Positions 15,535-24,101 of a stretch of DNA of 64,000 bases are shown in pieces; the first letter of the stretch is position 1, and the number at the start of each line of letters is the position of its first letter. Origin of the DNA: JAICMB01 sp963802915 (GTDB lineage Bacteria; Acidobacteriota; Terriglobia; Bryobacterales; Bryobacteraceae); NCBI GenBank assembly GCA_963802915.1, contig CAWDKQ010000009.1:124001-188000 (forward strand). The letters run 5' to 3'. A program made the position numbers and the translations under genes. The notes beneath the pieces are model-generated. The model had not been told where the DNA came from and made no database searches. It saw nothing but the letters and a program-made list of their open reading frames with translations.

Positions 15535-17904
15535 GTGATTCTCGGTAACGTCAGCAGGTCCGGCCATCCCAAGGACCGCACTGTCTGTGTACCCGCCGCG
15601 TCCGTCACGGACCCGTTGATCGGGTCGCGCGTGGGGCCTTACCGGATCTTCGCCCATCTCGGCGAAGGCGGCATGGGAAGCGTTTACCTGGGAGAACGGG
15701 ACGACCACCAATTCCATAAGCGGGTTGCAATTAAAGTACTGAAACGCGGGGACGATTGGTCCGCGGCGCAGCGCCGCTTCCAACTGGAGCGGCAAGTTCT
15801 TGCGGCGTTCGATCATCCCGCTATCGTGCGCCTTCTGGATGCCGGCGTCACGGCGAATGGGATGCCATGCGTTGTGACGGAATACGTGGAAGGCGTGCCG
15901 CTGGATCAGTACTGCGCTGCGAAGCTGCCCACCATCGCCGGCAGGCTTCGTTTGTTTGTCGAGATATGCGCGGCCGTCCATTACGCGCATCAGCGACTGG
16001 TGGTGCATTGCGATATCAAGCCGGTCAATATTCTCGTTACAGCGGAGGGAAAGCCCAAGCTGCTCGATTTCGGCATCGGCAAGCTGCTTCAGGGTCCTGC
16101 GGAAACGCGAGGCAGCGAGGGCTCTCCCGGCCCGCTCACTCTGGATCATGCGAGTCCGGAACAGCTACTGGGACGTCCAGTCACAACCGCGACCGATGTT
16201 CACGCCTTGGGACTTACGCTTTACGAGATTTTGACGGGACGGCGGCCATACCCGGCGTCCAATGTCGCGGAACTTGTCTACAAGGTGACGTGCACCGATC
16301 CGGAACCGCCCAGCGTCGCTGCGCACAATCCGAAATTGGGGGGCGATCTGGACTCGATCGTTCTCAAGGCGATGGCGCGGGATCCGGCGGCGCGCTACGC
16401 CGGCGTGGCGGAACTTGCCGACGATGTCACACGGCATCTGAAGTCGCTGCCGGTGAGCGTACTGAGCGGCAGCACACGGTATCGGGTTTCGAAGTTTGTG
16501 CGGCGGAATCGCAGAATCGCGATCCCGGCTTTTCTGGGAATCCTCCTGCTCATCGGAGCGCTGTGCGCAGCCGCTTTTGCAGGATTGATCGCGCGGCAGC
16601 AAAAGGCTCGCGCCGAGCGACGCTTTGAGGAAGTGCACCAGCTGGTGAACGTGATCCTTTTCGACCTTTACGATGCCGCGTCCAAGATTCCCGGTTCCAC
16701 GCCGTTGCAGGAACAGATGGTGAAGCGTTCCACCGAATATCTCGATCGATTGTCGGCCGAGGCTCAGGACAATTTGCCGCTCGCGCTCGATGTTATCGAT
16801 GCCTACATCAAGTTTGGAGACATACAAGGGAATCCTTATCAGCCAAACCTGGGCGATACTTCCGCCGCGGTTGCGAGTTATCAAAAGGCTCTGAATATCG
16901 CAGCGGCTCTCAGCAGGACTTATCCCTCAAATCCGAAACTTCAGCGCGGCGCGGCGAAGGCGCATCAGGAAATGGCCGATGTGCTGGTGATGCTTGGCCG
17001 GTCCAAGGAAGGTATGGATCAAGTCCGGCATGGAGTGTCGATTTTCGAAAAGCTCGCTAAGAGTGACCCGAAGAACATCGACGCGACGATGGACCTGGCG
17101 AGTTGTCTCGAAGGCGTGGGCGACCAGCTAGGACATCCCGGGCTCATTTCTTTGGGCGACGAACAAGGCGCGGTGAACGCTTATCATCGGTCGCTCGATA
17201 ATTGGGAAGCAGCACTGCGACAGAACGCCGGGAATACACGCGCCCGGCGCGCCGCAGCGGTGCTGGCAATGAAGATCGCGGATATTGAAGACGATCAGGG
17301 AAAATCGCTCGAAGCACTCCAGTTGTATCGCCAGGCTTTAGCGAGCGCGCAGGATCTGCCACAGGATGCGAACTCGCGCCGCGTGGTTTCGATGCTGGAG
17401 AGAAAGCTCGGAGCGTCGCTCGGCGCGGTGGGAAATCGCGAAGAGGCGGAGCAGCATTTGCGCCAGTCTCTCTCGGTGTCGGAAGCGAGCGCCGCGACAG
17501 ACCCTCTGAACGCACGGGCACAGCTCGATGTCGCGGTTTGTTGGAACAGCCTCGGCGAGTTTTACGCTACTACCGGAAACACGCCTCAGGCTTTCGTGAG
17601 TTATGGGAAGACGGCGGATTTGCTCGAAGCGCTCTCGCGGTCCGATCCTTCCAATACTCGTTATCCCACGCAGCTTTCGGATGTGCTGATTCATGCGGGT
17701 GAACTGCTCTATAAATCCGGACAGAAGGACGAAGCGGCGCATCAGACGCGACGCGGGCTGGATATTATCCGACGGCTCGCCGACGATCGGAATGCGTCGC
17801 CGGGGACGCTGCATCAAGCGGCGGATGAGCTTCAGAATTGCTATCCGGAGGCGCTGCGGGATGCAAAGCTTGCGGCGGTGTACACGAAGCGGGCGGGCAA
17901 GTAG
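15535..17904 (+). CDS. Membrane Ser/Thr protein kinase with C-terminal TPR domain
   Basis: Up to 789 residues from a GTG at 15535; a later start near VGPYRIF is possible. Residues ~35-300 are an active-looking Hanks kinase: GEGGMGSVYLGE glycine loop, VAIKVLK lysine, VVHCDIKPVNIL catalytic loop (HRD as HCD), DFGIGKLL and a SPEQL activation end. One transmembrane helix follows (~328-352), then an extracytoplasmic region of about 430 residues with TPR-like helical repeats. This layout is abundant in Acidobacteria and suggests an envelope signal coupled to phosphorylation; targets are unknown. Confidence 0.92.
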   Translation: MILGNVSRSGHPKDRTVCVPAASVTDPLIGSRVGPYRIFAHLGEGGMGSVYLGERDDHQFHKRVAIKVLKRGDDWSAAQRRFQLERQVLAAFDHPAIVRLLDAGVTANGMPCVVTEYVEGVPLDQYCAAKLPTIAGRLRLFVEICAAVHYAHQRLVVHCDIKPVNILVTAEGKPKLLDFGIGKLLQGPAETRGSEGSPGPLTLDHASPEQLLGRPVTTATDVHALGLTLYEILTGRRPYPASNVAELVYKVTCTDPEPPSVAAHNPKLGGDLDSIVLKAMARDPAARYAGVAELADDVTRHLKSLPVSVLSGSTRYRVSKFVRRNRRIAIPAFLGILLLIGALCAAAFAGLIARQQKARAERRFEEVHQLVNVILFDLYDAASKIPGSTPLQEQMVKRSTEYLDRLSAEAQDNLPLALDVIDAYIKFGDIQGNPYQPNLGDTSAAVASYQKALNIAAALSRTYPSNPKLQRGAAKAHQEMADVLVMLGRSKEGMDQVRHGVSIFEKLAKSDPKNIDATMDLASCLEGVGDQLGHPGLISLGDEQGAVNAYHRSLDNWEAALRQNAGNTRARRAAAVLAMKIADIEDDQGKSLEALQLYRQALASAQDLPQDANSRRVVSMLERKLGASLGAVGNREEAEQHLRQSLSVSEASAATDPLNARAQLDVAVCWNSLGEFYATTGNTPQAFVSYGKTADLLEALSRSDPSNTRYPTQLSDVLIHAGELLYKSGQKDEAAHQTRRGLDIIRRLADDRNASPGTLHQAADELQNCYPEALRDAKLAAVYTKRAGK

Positions 17905-17907
17905 AGT

Positions 17908-18867
17908 TTAGTTGTGACGGTAGACGTCGTGGATACGGACCAGTCCGACGCAGCGTTGCTGTTCGTCCACGACGGGGAGTACCGAAATCTGGGAGGGGCG
18001 GTTTTCCATCTGCTCAATTGCGGATTTTAGAGAGGACTCGGGGTGCGTCCGGGTGGGATTGCGAGTCATCACGTCCGATGCTCTTAGCGGGCGGATGTCG
18101 TCGTGGGCCTGGAGGGCGCGGCGGACATCGCCATCCGTGATCAGTCCTTCGAGACGGCGGTTCTTGTCCACGATACAAGCCGCTCCCAGGTTGTGGCGCG
18201 TCATTTCAATTACGACGTGACGCAGCGAATCTTCCGGCGCGGCCCAGGCGACTTCATCCCCGCTGTGCATCACGTCTTCGACTGTCAGATGCAGATTGCG
18301 GCCGAGCTGTCCTCCGGGATGGTTGCGGGCGAAGTCGGCGTCACTGAAGGAACGCGCCCGCATCAAGGCAATCGCGAGCGCATCTCCGATTCCCAGAGCC
18401 ACTGTCGTGCTGGCGGTCGGCGTGAGATTCAGGGGATCGGCTTCACAGCTTACGCGGGCATCGAGTATGGCGTCGAGTTGCGCGGCTAACGGCGATTGCA
18501 GATTACCTAGAATACCTATCAGGAAGGCGTCCAGTTTGCGGAAAATCGGGACCAGGTTGAGCAGGTCTGAGGTCGATCCGCTTTTCAACAGAATGATCAC
18601 GACTTCGCCGGGCGAGCAGACTCCCAGGTCGCCGTGCGCGGCTTCGGCTGCATGAAGAAATACGCTGGGCGTACCGGTGCTCGACAGCGTGGCTGCTAGT
18701 TTGCGTCCAATGTGACCGGACTTGCCGAGTCCTGTCACGATCACTTTGCCGGGCCGGGACAAAATGGCTTCAACTGCTTTTACCAGGTTGTTGTCGAGCC
18801 GCTCCGCTGCCGTGCGCAGCGCTTCGGCTTCGCACAACAGAGCTTCGCGCGCAACGGTGAGGATCAC
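17908..18867 (-). CDS. kdsD: Arabinose-5-phosphate isomerase (KpsF/GutQ/KdsD family)
   Basis: 319 residues from a GTG at 18867 whose bases overlap the upstream peptidase stop (GTGA). It interconverts ribulose-5-P and arabinose-5-P, the first step to Kdo in lipopolysaccharide. A SIS domain (VIVTGLGKSGHIGRK, LHAAEAAHGDLG, LLKSGSTSD) is followed by two CBS repeats (VEDVMHSGDEVA ..., ASDVMTRNPTRTHPE). ARNHPGGQLGR between them is typical. The open frame before the GTG is antisense-like and excluded. Confidence 0.93.
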   Translation of the reverse strand: MILTVAREALLCEAEALRTAAERLDNNLVKAVEAILSRPGKVIVTGLGKSGHIGRKLAATLSSTGTPSVFLHAAEAAHGDLGVCSPGEVVIILLKSGSTSDLLNLVPIFRKLDAFLIGILGNLQSPLAAQLDAILDARVSCEADPLNLTPTASTTVALGIGDALAIALMRARSFSDADFARNHPGGQLGRNLHLTVEDVMHSGDEVAWAAPEDSLRHVVIEMTRHNLGAACIVDKNRRLEGLITDGDVRRALQAHDDIRPLRASDVMTRNPTRTHPESSLKSAIEQMENRPSQISVLPVVDEQQRCVGLVRIHDVYRHN

Positions 18868-20900
18868 GATTGATCGGGCGGCTTGGCCGCTGTGTCGCCC
18901 ATCAGAAAACGGTCGAACCAATAGCACTGCCATTCGAGACTCTCGACCAGATGCTTCGGTTCGCCGGTGCGCGTCAGATTGTGATTCTCGCGCGGAAAGA
19001 TCACCAGCTCGGCGTTGACGCCGTAATGCTTGAGAGCGCGGAACCACTGCTCGCCCTGCTCGATCGGCACGCGATAATCATTGTCCGAATGCAGGATCAG
19101 GGTTGGCGTCTTGACGTTCTTCGCGTACTTCAGCGGCGAAGCGTTCCAATACTGATCGAAATCGTCGAACAGGAAGCCTTTGAAATCGTCTTCATGGCCG
19201 TAGGCTCCGTCGCGCGTGCCGTCGTCGCTGATGAAATTGGAAACACTACGCAGCGTGACGGCCGCCTTGAACCGATTGGTGTGGCCGACGATCCAGTTGG
19301 TCATGAAGCCGCCGTAGCTTCCGCCGGTGACGCCGAGACGATCCTGGTCGATCCAGGGATTCTCCTTTAAAGCGGCGTCGACCCCAGCCATGATGTCCTG
19401 GTAATCCATGCCGCCCCAATTGTTGACGATGCCGCGCTCGAACTTCTGCCCGTAGCCTGTGGAACCGCGTGGATTGCAGAAGAACACGGCCCAGCCTTTC
19501 GCGGCGTAGACCTGAAACTCGTGATACCAATCGACACCGTATTGTCCGGCGGGTCCTCCGTGGACACTGAGGATCATCGGATATTTCTTGCCGGGCTGCC
19601 ATCCGATGGGCTTTACGAGAAAGCCGTCGATGGCCCAGCCGTCGGTGCTTTTATAAGGCAGACGTTCTACCGAGGCAAGGTCGAGATCGGACCAGAGTTT
19701 GGCGTTGAGATGCGTGAGCTGGCGTTCGCCCTTCCCATCGAGCGACGCGGCGTAGAGATCGTCGAGGTGTTGGAAATCGTTCGCCAGGTAGGTCATCACG
19801 CCGGCCTTGGCGTTGTAATCGAAACCGCGGTACGCTCGCTCGCCTCGCGTCACGGGAGCGACCTGGTGCGTTGCCAAGTCGATGCGGAAGACCTGCATGG
19901 TGCCTCGATAGCCTGTATCAAAACGCAGCTCTTGCGGGCCGGGGCCCCAGTGAAGATCGGACGGGATGAGGTCGAGATCTTCGGCAGCCAGGGTTGAGGT
20001 TGCTCCTCCGTTTGCGGGCGCGAGATAGAGCTTGGGAAACTGACGGCGAGCGGTCTGTCCCGCGAAGGCGATCTGCTTTCCATCGGGCGACCAACGCGGT
20101 TCGGTGTCGTCGAAGTCGTGATCGGAAATTTTGACGAGCGCGCCGCCGTCGGCCGGAATCACCCAGACGTCTTTGTTGTGGCCGTTATCGTATTCCTTGC
20201 CGGTGCGGTCGGAGACGAAGGCGATGCGAGTGGAATCGGGAGACCACTGCGGGTCGCTATCGTTCCAGTCGTCGCCGGTGGTGAGCTGCTTGTCGACGCC
20301 GGTGCTGGAATCGGCGATCCAGAGGTGCGTCCGTTTATCGTCGAACCAGCCGGTGTCGTTGAATTTGTAAGAGATGTGAGTGTAGTGGCGAACGTCGCTC
20401 TTGCGATCTTTGATGTTGTCGCTGGGTCCGCTGCGGCTCACGAGGACGAATCGTTTGCCGTCGGGCGACCACTGGAAGGAGCTGACCCCGTTCTTGAGGT
20501 GCGTCAGGATTTGCGCTTCGCCGCCATCGGTTCTGAGGATGCAGATCTGCGGGTGGGGTGGTTCAGTTTCCGCGGGCTGAGTGCTGCGGCTCGAAAGAAA
20601 CGCGAGGCGCGATGCATCGGGACTCCAACGCGGCGAATTGGAATTGGCGCCTTCCGTGGTGAGACGGCGTGGAGCGGATTGCCCGTCGATATCGACCATC
20701 CATATGGACGTGGCGCGCCGGTTCTTTTTCTGATCGACAGTGGTGACGACGTAGGCGACCTGTTTGCCATCGGGCGAAATATGCGCGTCGCTGATATTTT
20801 CAAAAGCGAAGTAATCTTCGGGAGTCACGCCACGCTTGGCAAAGGCGGGCGCGAGGGTGAGGGCGAGAATCGATATCGCGAACGATTTGGTCAGGAGCAT
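18864..20900 (-). CDS. Secreted S9 family serine peptidase (acylaminoacyl/dipeptidyl type)
   Basis: 678 residues. A signal peptide (FAISILALTLAPAFA) is followed by an N-terminal beta-propeller with repeated HISPDGKQVAY / PRWSPDASRLAFLSS blades, then an alpha/beta-hydrolase catalytic domain. The triad is visible: Ser in GVTGGSYGGFMTNW (~528), Asp in LHSDNDYRVP (~606) and His in RENHNLT (~640). It likely cleaves short peptides outside the cytoplasm. It lies in a run with its stop overlapping kdsD and its start overlapping the upstream gene stop. Confidence 0.93.
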   Translation of the reverse strand: MLLTKSFAISILALTLAPAFAKRGVTPEDYFAFENISDAHISPDGKQVAYVVTTVDQKKNRRATSIWMVDIDGQSAPRRLTTEGANSNSPRWSPDASRLAFLSSRSTQPAETEPPHPQICILRTDGGEAQILTHLKNGVSSFQWSPDGKRFVLVSRSGPSDNIKDRKSDVRHYTHISYKFNDTGWFDDKRTHLWIADSSTGVDKQLTTGDDWNDSDPQWSPDSTRIAFVSDRTGKEYDNGHNKDVWVIPADGGALVKISDHDFDDTEPRWSPDGKQIAFAGQTARRQFPKLYLAPANGGATSTLAAEDLDLIPSDLHWGPGPQELRFDTGYRGTMQVFRIDLATHQVAPVTRGERAYRGFDYNAKAGVMTYLANDFQHLDDLYAASLDGKGERQLTHLNAKLWSDLDLASVERLPYKSTDGWAIDGFLVKPIGWQPGKKYPMILSVHGGPAGQYGVDWYHEFQVYAAKGWAVFFCNPRGSTGYGQKFERGIVNNWGGMDYQDIMAGVDAALKENPWIDQDRLGVTGGSYGGFMTNWIVGHTNRFKAAVTLRSVSNFISDDGTRDGAYGHEDDFKGFLFDDFDQYWNASPLKYAKNVKTPTLILHSDNDYRVPIEQGEQWFRALKHYGVNAELVIFPRENHNLTRTGEPKHLVESLEWQCYWFDRFLMGDTAAKPPDQS

Positions 20901-21337
20901 TATTTCTTGGGCTCGGGTGTGGGTTCGGGCTTGAGCGGGGTGCGGCGATAGACCGTCTGGAAATCCGGCTTCGACCCAACGCTCACGGTGTTGGACGTAG
21001 AGCTTCCGGGAACGCCTGTGCTGCCTTGGGGCCGGGGGCCGGCGGGTTCCGGCAGCTCGGTTGTTGTGCGGGATTCTCTGGCAACACGAGAGTCTTTGTC
21101 GGGCCGGGCGTCAATTCGTTCGATGTCGTCGCGATCGATGCCGACCTGCTCGTTCTTGATGATGACGACGAGGCCATTGTCGTTGAGCTCGTCCATTTTG
21201 GCGAGGATGGGCTGCTTGGCTCCGATTTTATAGATGCGGAGCTCCTGGCCCGTTTTGAGGTCCTTTACTTTGGCCCAGGGGTCGTCGGCGGAGAATGCCA
21301 CGAGCGCCAATGAGAGAAAGAGAATGATTCTGTGCAT
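20900..21337 (-). CDS. Secreted hypothetical protein upstream of S9 peptidase
   Basis: About 145 residues from the ATG at 21337 (MHRIILFLSLALVAFSADD is a signal peptide); an ATG at 21355 is an alternative. The mature part starts DPWAKVKDLKTGQELRIYK and carries an SM-like short strand-rich stretch (NGLVVIIKNEQVGIDRDDIERID), then a low-complexity Pro/Ser/Thr tail. Its stop shares a base with the peptidase start. No family recognised. Confidence 0.75.
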   Translation of the reverse strand: MHRIILFLSLALVAFSADDPWAKVKDLKTGQELRIYKIGAKQPILAKMDELNDNGLVVIIKNEQVGIDRDDIERIDARPDKDSRVARESRTTTELPEPAGPRPQGSTGVPGSSTSNTVSVGSKPDFQTVYRRTPLKPEPTPEPKK

Positions 21338-21369
21338 CTTGAACCTTGATACCATGCGAGTCTAGCAAA

Positions 21370-21615
21370 ATGGGATTTGCTTTGTGGCTGGATGGCGATG
21401 TCGCGTGGGCAGAAGGTACTTACGAGTATCGAGCGCTAGGGGCGGCGGTGATTTCGAGCACGGATTTGTTCCGGTCTTCCGATTTCAAGCGGGAGAGACG
21501 GGCGCCTCACGCGGTGGATACTTCGTTCGTCGGGTACTTTGCTTCGTTGGGTCAAGTCAACGAGTATCTGGGCCGGAGGCGGTGGGGGAAGGCTCGCGGT
21601 GGTTTGGCGAGGTGA
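21370..21615 (+). CDS. Small hypothetical protein
   Basis: 81 residues from the ATG at 21370 (MGFALWLDGDVAWAEGTYEY). Soluble, no membrane segment, with an alternating strand/turn look and a late SSFVGYFASLGQVNEYL-like helix (as DTSFVGYFASLGQVNEYLGR). It faces away from the gene before it and converges on the next one. I judge it probably real from residue composition, not from a recognised family. Confidence 0.45.
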   Translation: MGFALWLDGDVAWAEGTYEYRALGAAVISSTDLFRSSDFKRERRAPHAVDTSFVGYFASLGQVNEYLGRRRWGKARGGLAR

Positions 21616-21651
21616 CCCAGACCCCGCTGGATTTCCCGCGCGGGGACCGGC

Positions 21652-22086
21652 TTAGTTTTCGGAATGATCGTGAATGCGGCTTTCGATTTCTTCGAGGACT
21701 TCGTCGCCGAGAATCTTCTCACCTACAAAGGCCGCGACTTCATTGGCATAGGACATCTTGCCGATCAGTTTGACGGCAGTGAGGTGACCCATCCGGTATT
21801 CGCTAAGCGTGAGCCGGCGGCAGCACCGCATGCGTACGGGACGCATGGTTAAGTTGTCGCAAGGCATGAGGATATAGGTCTCGTTGTCGCGCAATTCGCT
21901 GCCGTCTTCGACGGCGCTCATGAAGAGCTGGGCAGTGAGACCAACCTGAAGGAAATTGACGCGATGGCCGTCGGTCTCCGGAAACAGCGCCCAGAGCTCG
22001 CGTTCGGCCTCGATATAGTCGTCCCAATCGAACGTGGGAGGCAACAGAAACACTGCGGATGGATCTATGAAAGCGTACTGCGACAT
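21652..22086 (-). CDS. Hypothetical protein
   Basis: 144 residues from the ATG at 22086, preceded by a Shine-Dalgarno-like TCAGGAT; a longer TTG start at 22122 is possible. Soluble, beginning MSQYAFIDPSAVFLLPP with an acidic EAERELWALFPETDG segment and a C-terminal acidic helix (DEVLEEIESRIHDHSEN). It follows the aldolase gene on the same strand. No family recognised. Confidence 0.65.
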   Translation of the reverse strand: MSQYAFIDPSAVFLLPPTFDWDDYIEAERELWALFPETDGHRVNFLQVGLTAQLFMSAVEDGSELRDNETYILMPCDNLTMRPVRMRCCRRLTLSEYRMGHLTAVKLIGKMSYANEVAAFVGEKILGDEVLEEIESRIHDHSEN

Positions 22087-22143
22087 AAAAGGATATCCTG
22101 ATTTGAGCAATTCGGCAGCCAAGATCCGTCCCGCTGGGAAGGC

Positions 22144-22938
22144 TCAATAGAGGGGGCGTTTCGTGGTTGTGGGTTGAGATTTCGATAGGGGTTCGAGGAG
22201 TTGGCGGACTCCGGCGGCCATGAAACCGAGCTCGGTGGCGCACTGGAAGAATTGGAAACCTTGCTCGCGAAAGCGGAGAATCTGATCGGCGGTAGCCGCT
22301 GGGCGTCCCAGGAATTTTTTATGGCGATTGGCGGCCGCGACAATTTTCGCAATGGCATCCTCCAGCAACGGTTCGTTCTGACGGCCGCGAAGGCCGAGCG
22401 AGAACGAAAGATCGCTGGTGCCGATGAATAGGACATCGAGCCCTGGCGTACTAGCGATCTCTTCAATATGATCGACAGCAACGGCTTCTTCGATTACGGT
22501 GATGACCATTATATTTGCATCGGCGGAGTCGTGGTAAGAGGCTGGTTCCGGCCAGGATGCCGTGGCGAGTCCGGCGCCCGATCCACGGCGACCATAGGGA
22601 GGATATTTGCAGGCGGCCGCGGCGGTTCGCGCGAGCTCCGGAGTGGATGTGAACGGGAAAATCACACCGCTGACGCCTTGATCGAGGACTCGTTTTGCGG
22701 TCCACAACTCGACCACGGGGACCCGGGCGAAAACCATCGCGGGCAGGCCATGGGTGGCGAGGACGGCCGCACGAAGGGTCTCAAGGGTGATGGGCGAGTG
22801 CTCCATTTCCATCCAGAGGAAATCGAATCCGAGGGTCGCGCCTCGGGCTACGGTTTCGATGCTGTTGGTGGTGATTGTCAGGCCTAGAACGGATTCACCG
22901 GCTTCGAGTCGGGTGCGAACGGGGTTGGACCAGGGCAT
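22144..22938 (-). CDS. HpcH/HpaI aldolase family protein
   Basis: 264 residues with a TIM-barrel layout. HpcH/HpaI enzymes carry out metal-dependent aldol cleavage of 2-keto acids. Seen: FLWMEMEHSPIT near the N-terminus, ARVPVVE, GVSGVIFPF, KYPPYGRRGSG, a metal-ligand Glu in TVIEEAVAV and the IGTSDLSFSLG metal-ligand Asp loop. The substrate is unknown; the divergent SMP-30 gene hints at sugar-acid metabolism. Confidence 0.9.
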   Translation of the reverse strand: MPWSNPVRTRLEAGESVLGLTITTNSIETVARGATLGFDFLWMEMEHSPITLETLRAAVLATHGLPAMVFARVPVVELWTAKRVLDQGVSGVIFPFTSTPELARTAAAACKYPPYGRRGSGAGLATASWPEPASYHDSADANIMVITVIEEAVAVDHIEEIASTPGLDVLFIGTSDLSFSLGLRGRQNEPLLEDAIAKIVAAANRHKKFLGRPAATADQILRFREQGFQFFQCATELGFMAAGVRQLLEPLSKSQPTTTKRPLY

Positions 22939-22950
22939 GTTTTCATTAGC

Positions 22951-23024
22951 AGTATACTCGGGGGTCGAAGGCGGTGGTGTGAATCGGTAGCAGGTGCGGG
23001 TGGATATCGGGAATTGAGTATACT
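22951..23024. promoter_or_regulatory. Divergent promoter region with paired AGTATACT palindromes
   Basis: The octamer AGTATACT occurs at 22951-22958 and 23017-23024 in the 110-bp gap between the aldolase and SMP-30 genes. On each strand it supplies a TATACT -10 hexamer close to the start it faces (12 bp and 24 bp). No clear -35 boxes are visible. Either two -10 elements or a shared operator. Confidence 0.35.
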
Positions 23025-23048
23025 GTCCCTAATTTCACAGGAGCAACG

Positions 23049-24095
23049 ATGAACGGCAATCGGCGATCTTTTCTCACAGCGGCCTTGGGCGCGGCGGCCC
23101 TTCGTGGGCAGACAGCGGAACGCGACTGGAGCGGTAAGAATCCGATACGATACCCGGATCCTGACATTTTGGTTCTGGATAAAAAGTTCAACAAGTACAG
23201 GGTGACGAACACCCCAATCCAGAGAATCCATACCGGCATGCTGTGGGCCGAGGGGCCGGCATGGAATGGCGTCGGACGATACCTGGTGTGGAGCGACATT
23301 CCAAACAATGTCCAGATGCGATGGCTCGAAGAGGACGGACACGTCAGCGTGTTCCGGAATCCGAGCGGCTATAGCAACGGCAATACTTTCGACTATGAAG
23401 GCCGTCAGGTGACTTGCGAGCACGTGAACCGGCGCGTAGTGCGGTATGAGCAGAACGGATCGGTTACAGTGCTGGCGGATAAATGGAATGGAAAGCCGTT
23501 TAATGCTCCGAACGACATCGTGGTGCATCCGGACGGCGGGATCTGGTTCAGCGATCCGGGCTACGGCAGCCTGGTCGCGTATGAGGGTAAGAAGAACGAA
23601 CTCGAGCTGAAAGAGGCCGTTTATCGCATCGACGCGAAGACCGGCAAGCTCACGATGGTGTCGGACGATTTATACAAGCCGAACGGACTTTGTTTTTCAC
23701 CGGACTACAAGAAGCTATACATTTGCGACACAGGCGCGACGCATTATCCGGAAGCTCCGAAAATAATCCAGGTTTACGATGTGGTGGATGGCGTCAAGCT
23801 CGGAAAGGGACGGCGGTTTATTTCGTCCGAAATTCCCGGCAAAGGCGCCGGCCTGCCGGATGGGATTCGAGCCGATACGGATGGAAACATCTGGGCCGGA
23901 ATAGGATGGGTTGGGCCGGGATACGATGGCGTCCATGTTTTCGATCCGGAAGGCCAGAGGATTGGCATGATCCTGCTCCCGGAGATTTGCGCTAACGTTT
24001 GTTTCGGCGGGACGAAGCGGAATCGGCTGTTTATGGCGGCGGGACAGTCTCTTTACGCGGTGTATGTCGAGGCCCAGGGGGCGCATATCTGTTGA
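23049..24095 (+). CDS. SMP-30/gluconolactonase family protein, Tat-exported
   Basis: 348 residues. The N-terminus MNGNRRSFLTAALGAAALRG is a twin-arginine signal. The rest is a six-bladed propeller of the SMP-30/gluconolactonase/regucalcin family: the metal-ligand Glu in GMLWAEGPAWNG, FNAPNDIVVHPDGGIWFSD with the Asn/Asp ligands, KPNGLCFSPDYKKLYICDT, and LPDGIRADTDGNIW. These are lactone hydrolases on sugar lactones; substrate unknown. A GGAG Shine-Dalgarno lies 7 bp before the ATG. Confidence 0.92.
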   Translation: MNGNRRSFLTAALGAAALRGQTAERDWSGKNPIRYPDPDILVLDKKFNKYRVTNTPIQRIHTGMLWAEGPAWNGVGRYLVWSDIPNNVQMRWLEEDGHVSVFRNPSGYSNGNTFDYEGRQVTCEHVNRRVVRYEQNGSVTVLADKWNGKPFNAPNDIVVHPDGGIWFSDPGYGSLVAYEGKKNELELKEAVYRIDAKTGKLTMVSDDLYKPNGLCFSPDYKKLYICDTGATHYPEAPKIIQVYDVVDGVKLGKGRRFISSEIPGKGAGLPDGIRADTDGNIWAGIGWVGPGYDGVHVFDPEGQRIGMILLPEICANVCFGGTKRNRLFMAAGQSLYAVYVEAQGAHIC

Positions 24096-24101
24096 GGTTC
24101 G

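Noticed and set aside
18868..19047. N-terminal extension of the KdsD frame
   Set aside because: Overlaps the conserved C-terminus of the S9 peptidase; the GTG at 18867 gives the normal KdsD length.
20118..20951. 277-codon plus-strand ORF opposite the S9 peptidase
   Set aside because: Antisense shadow created by codon bias.
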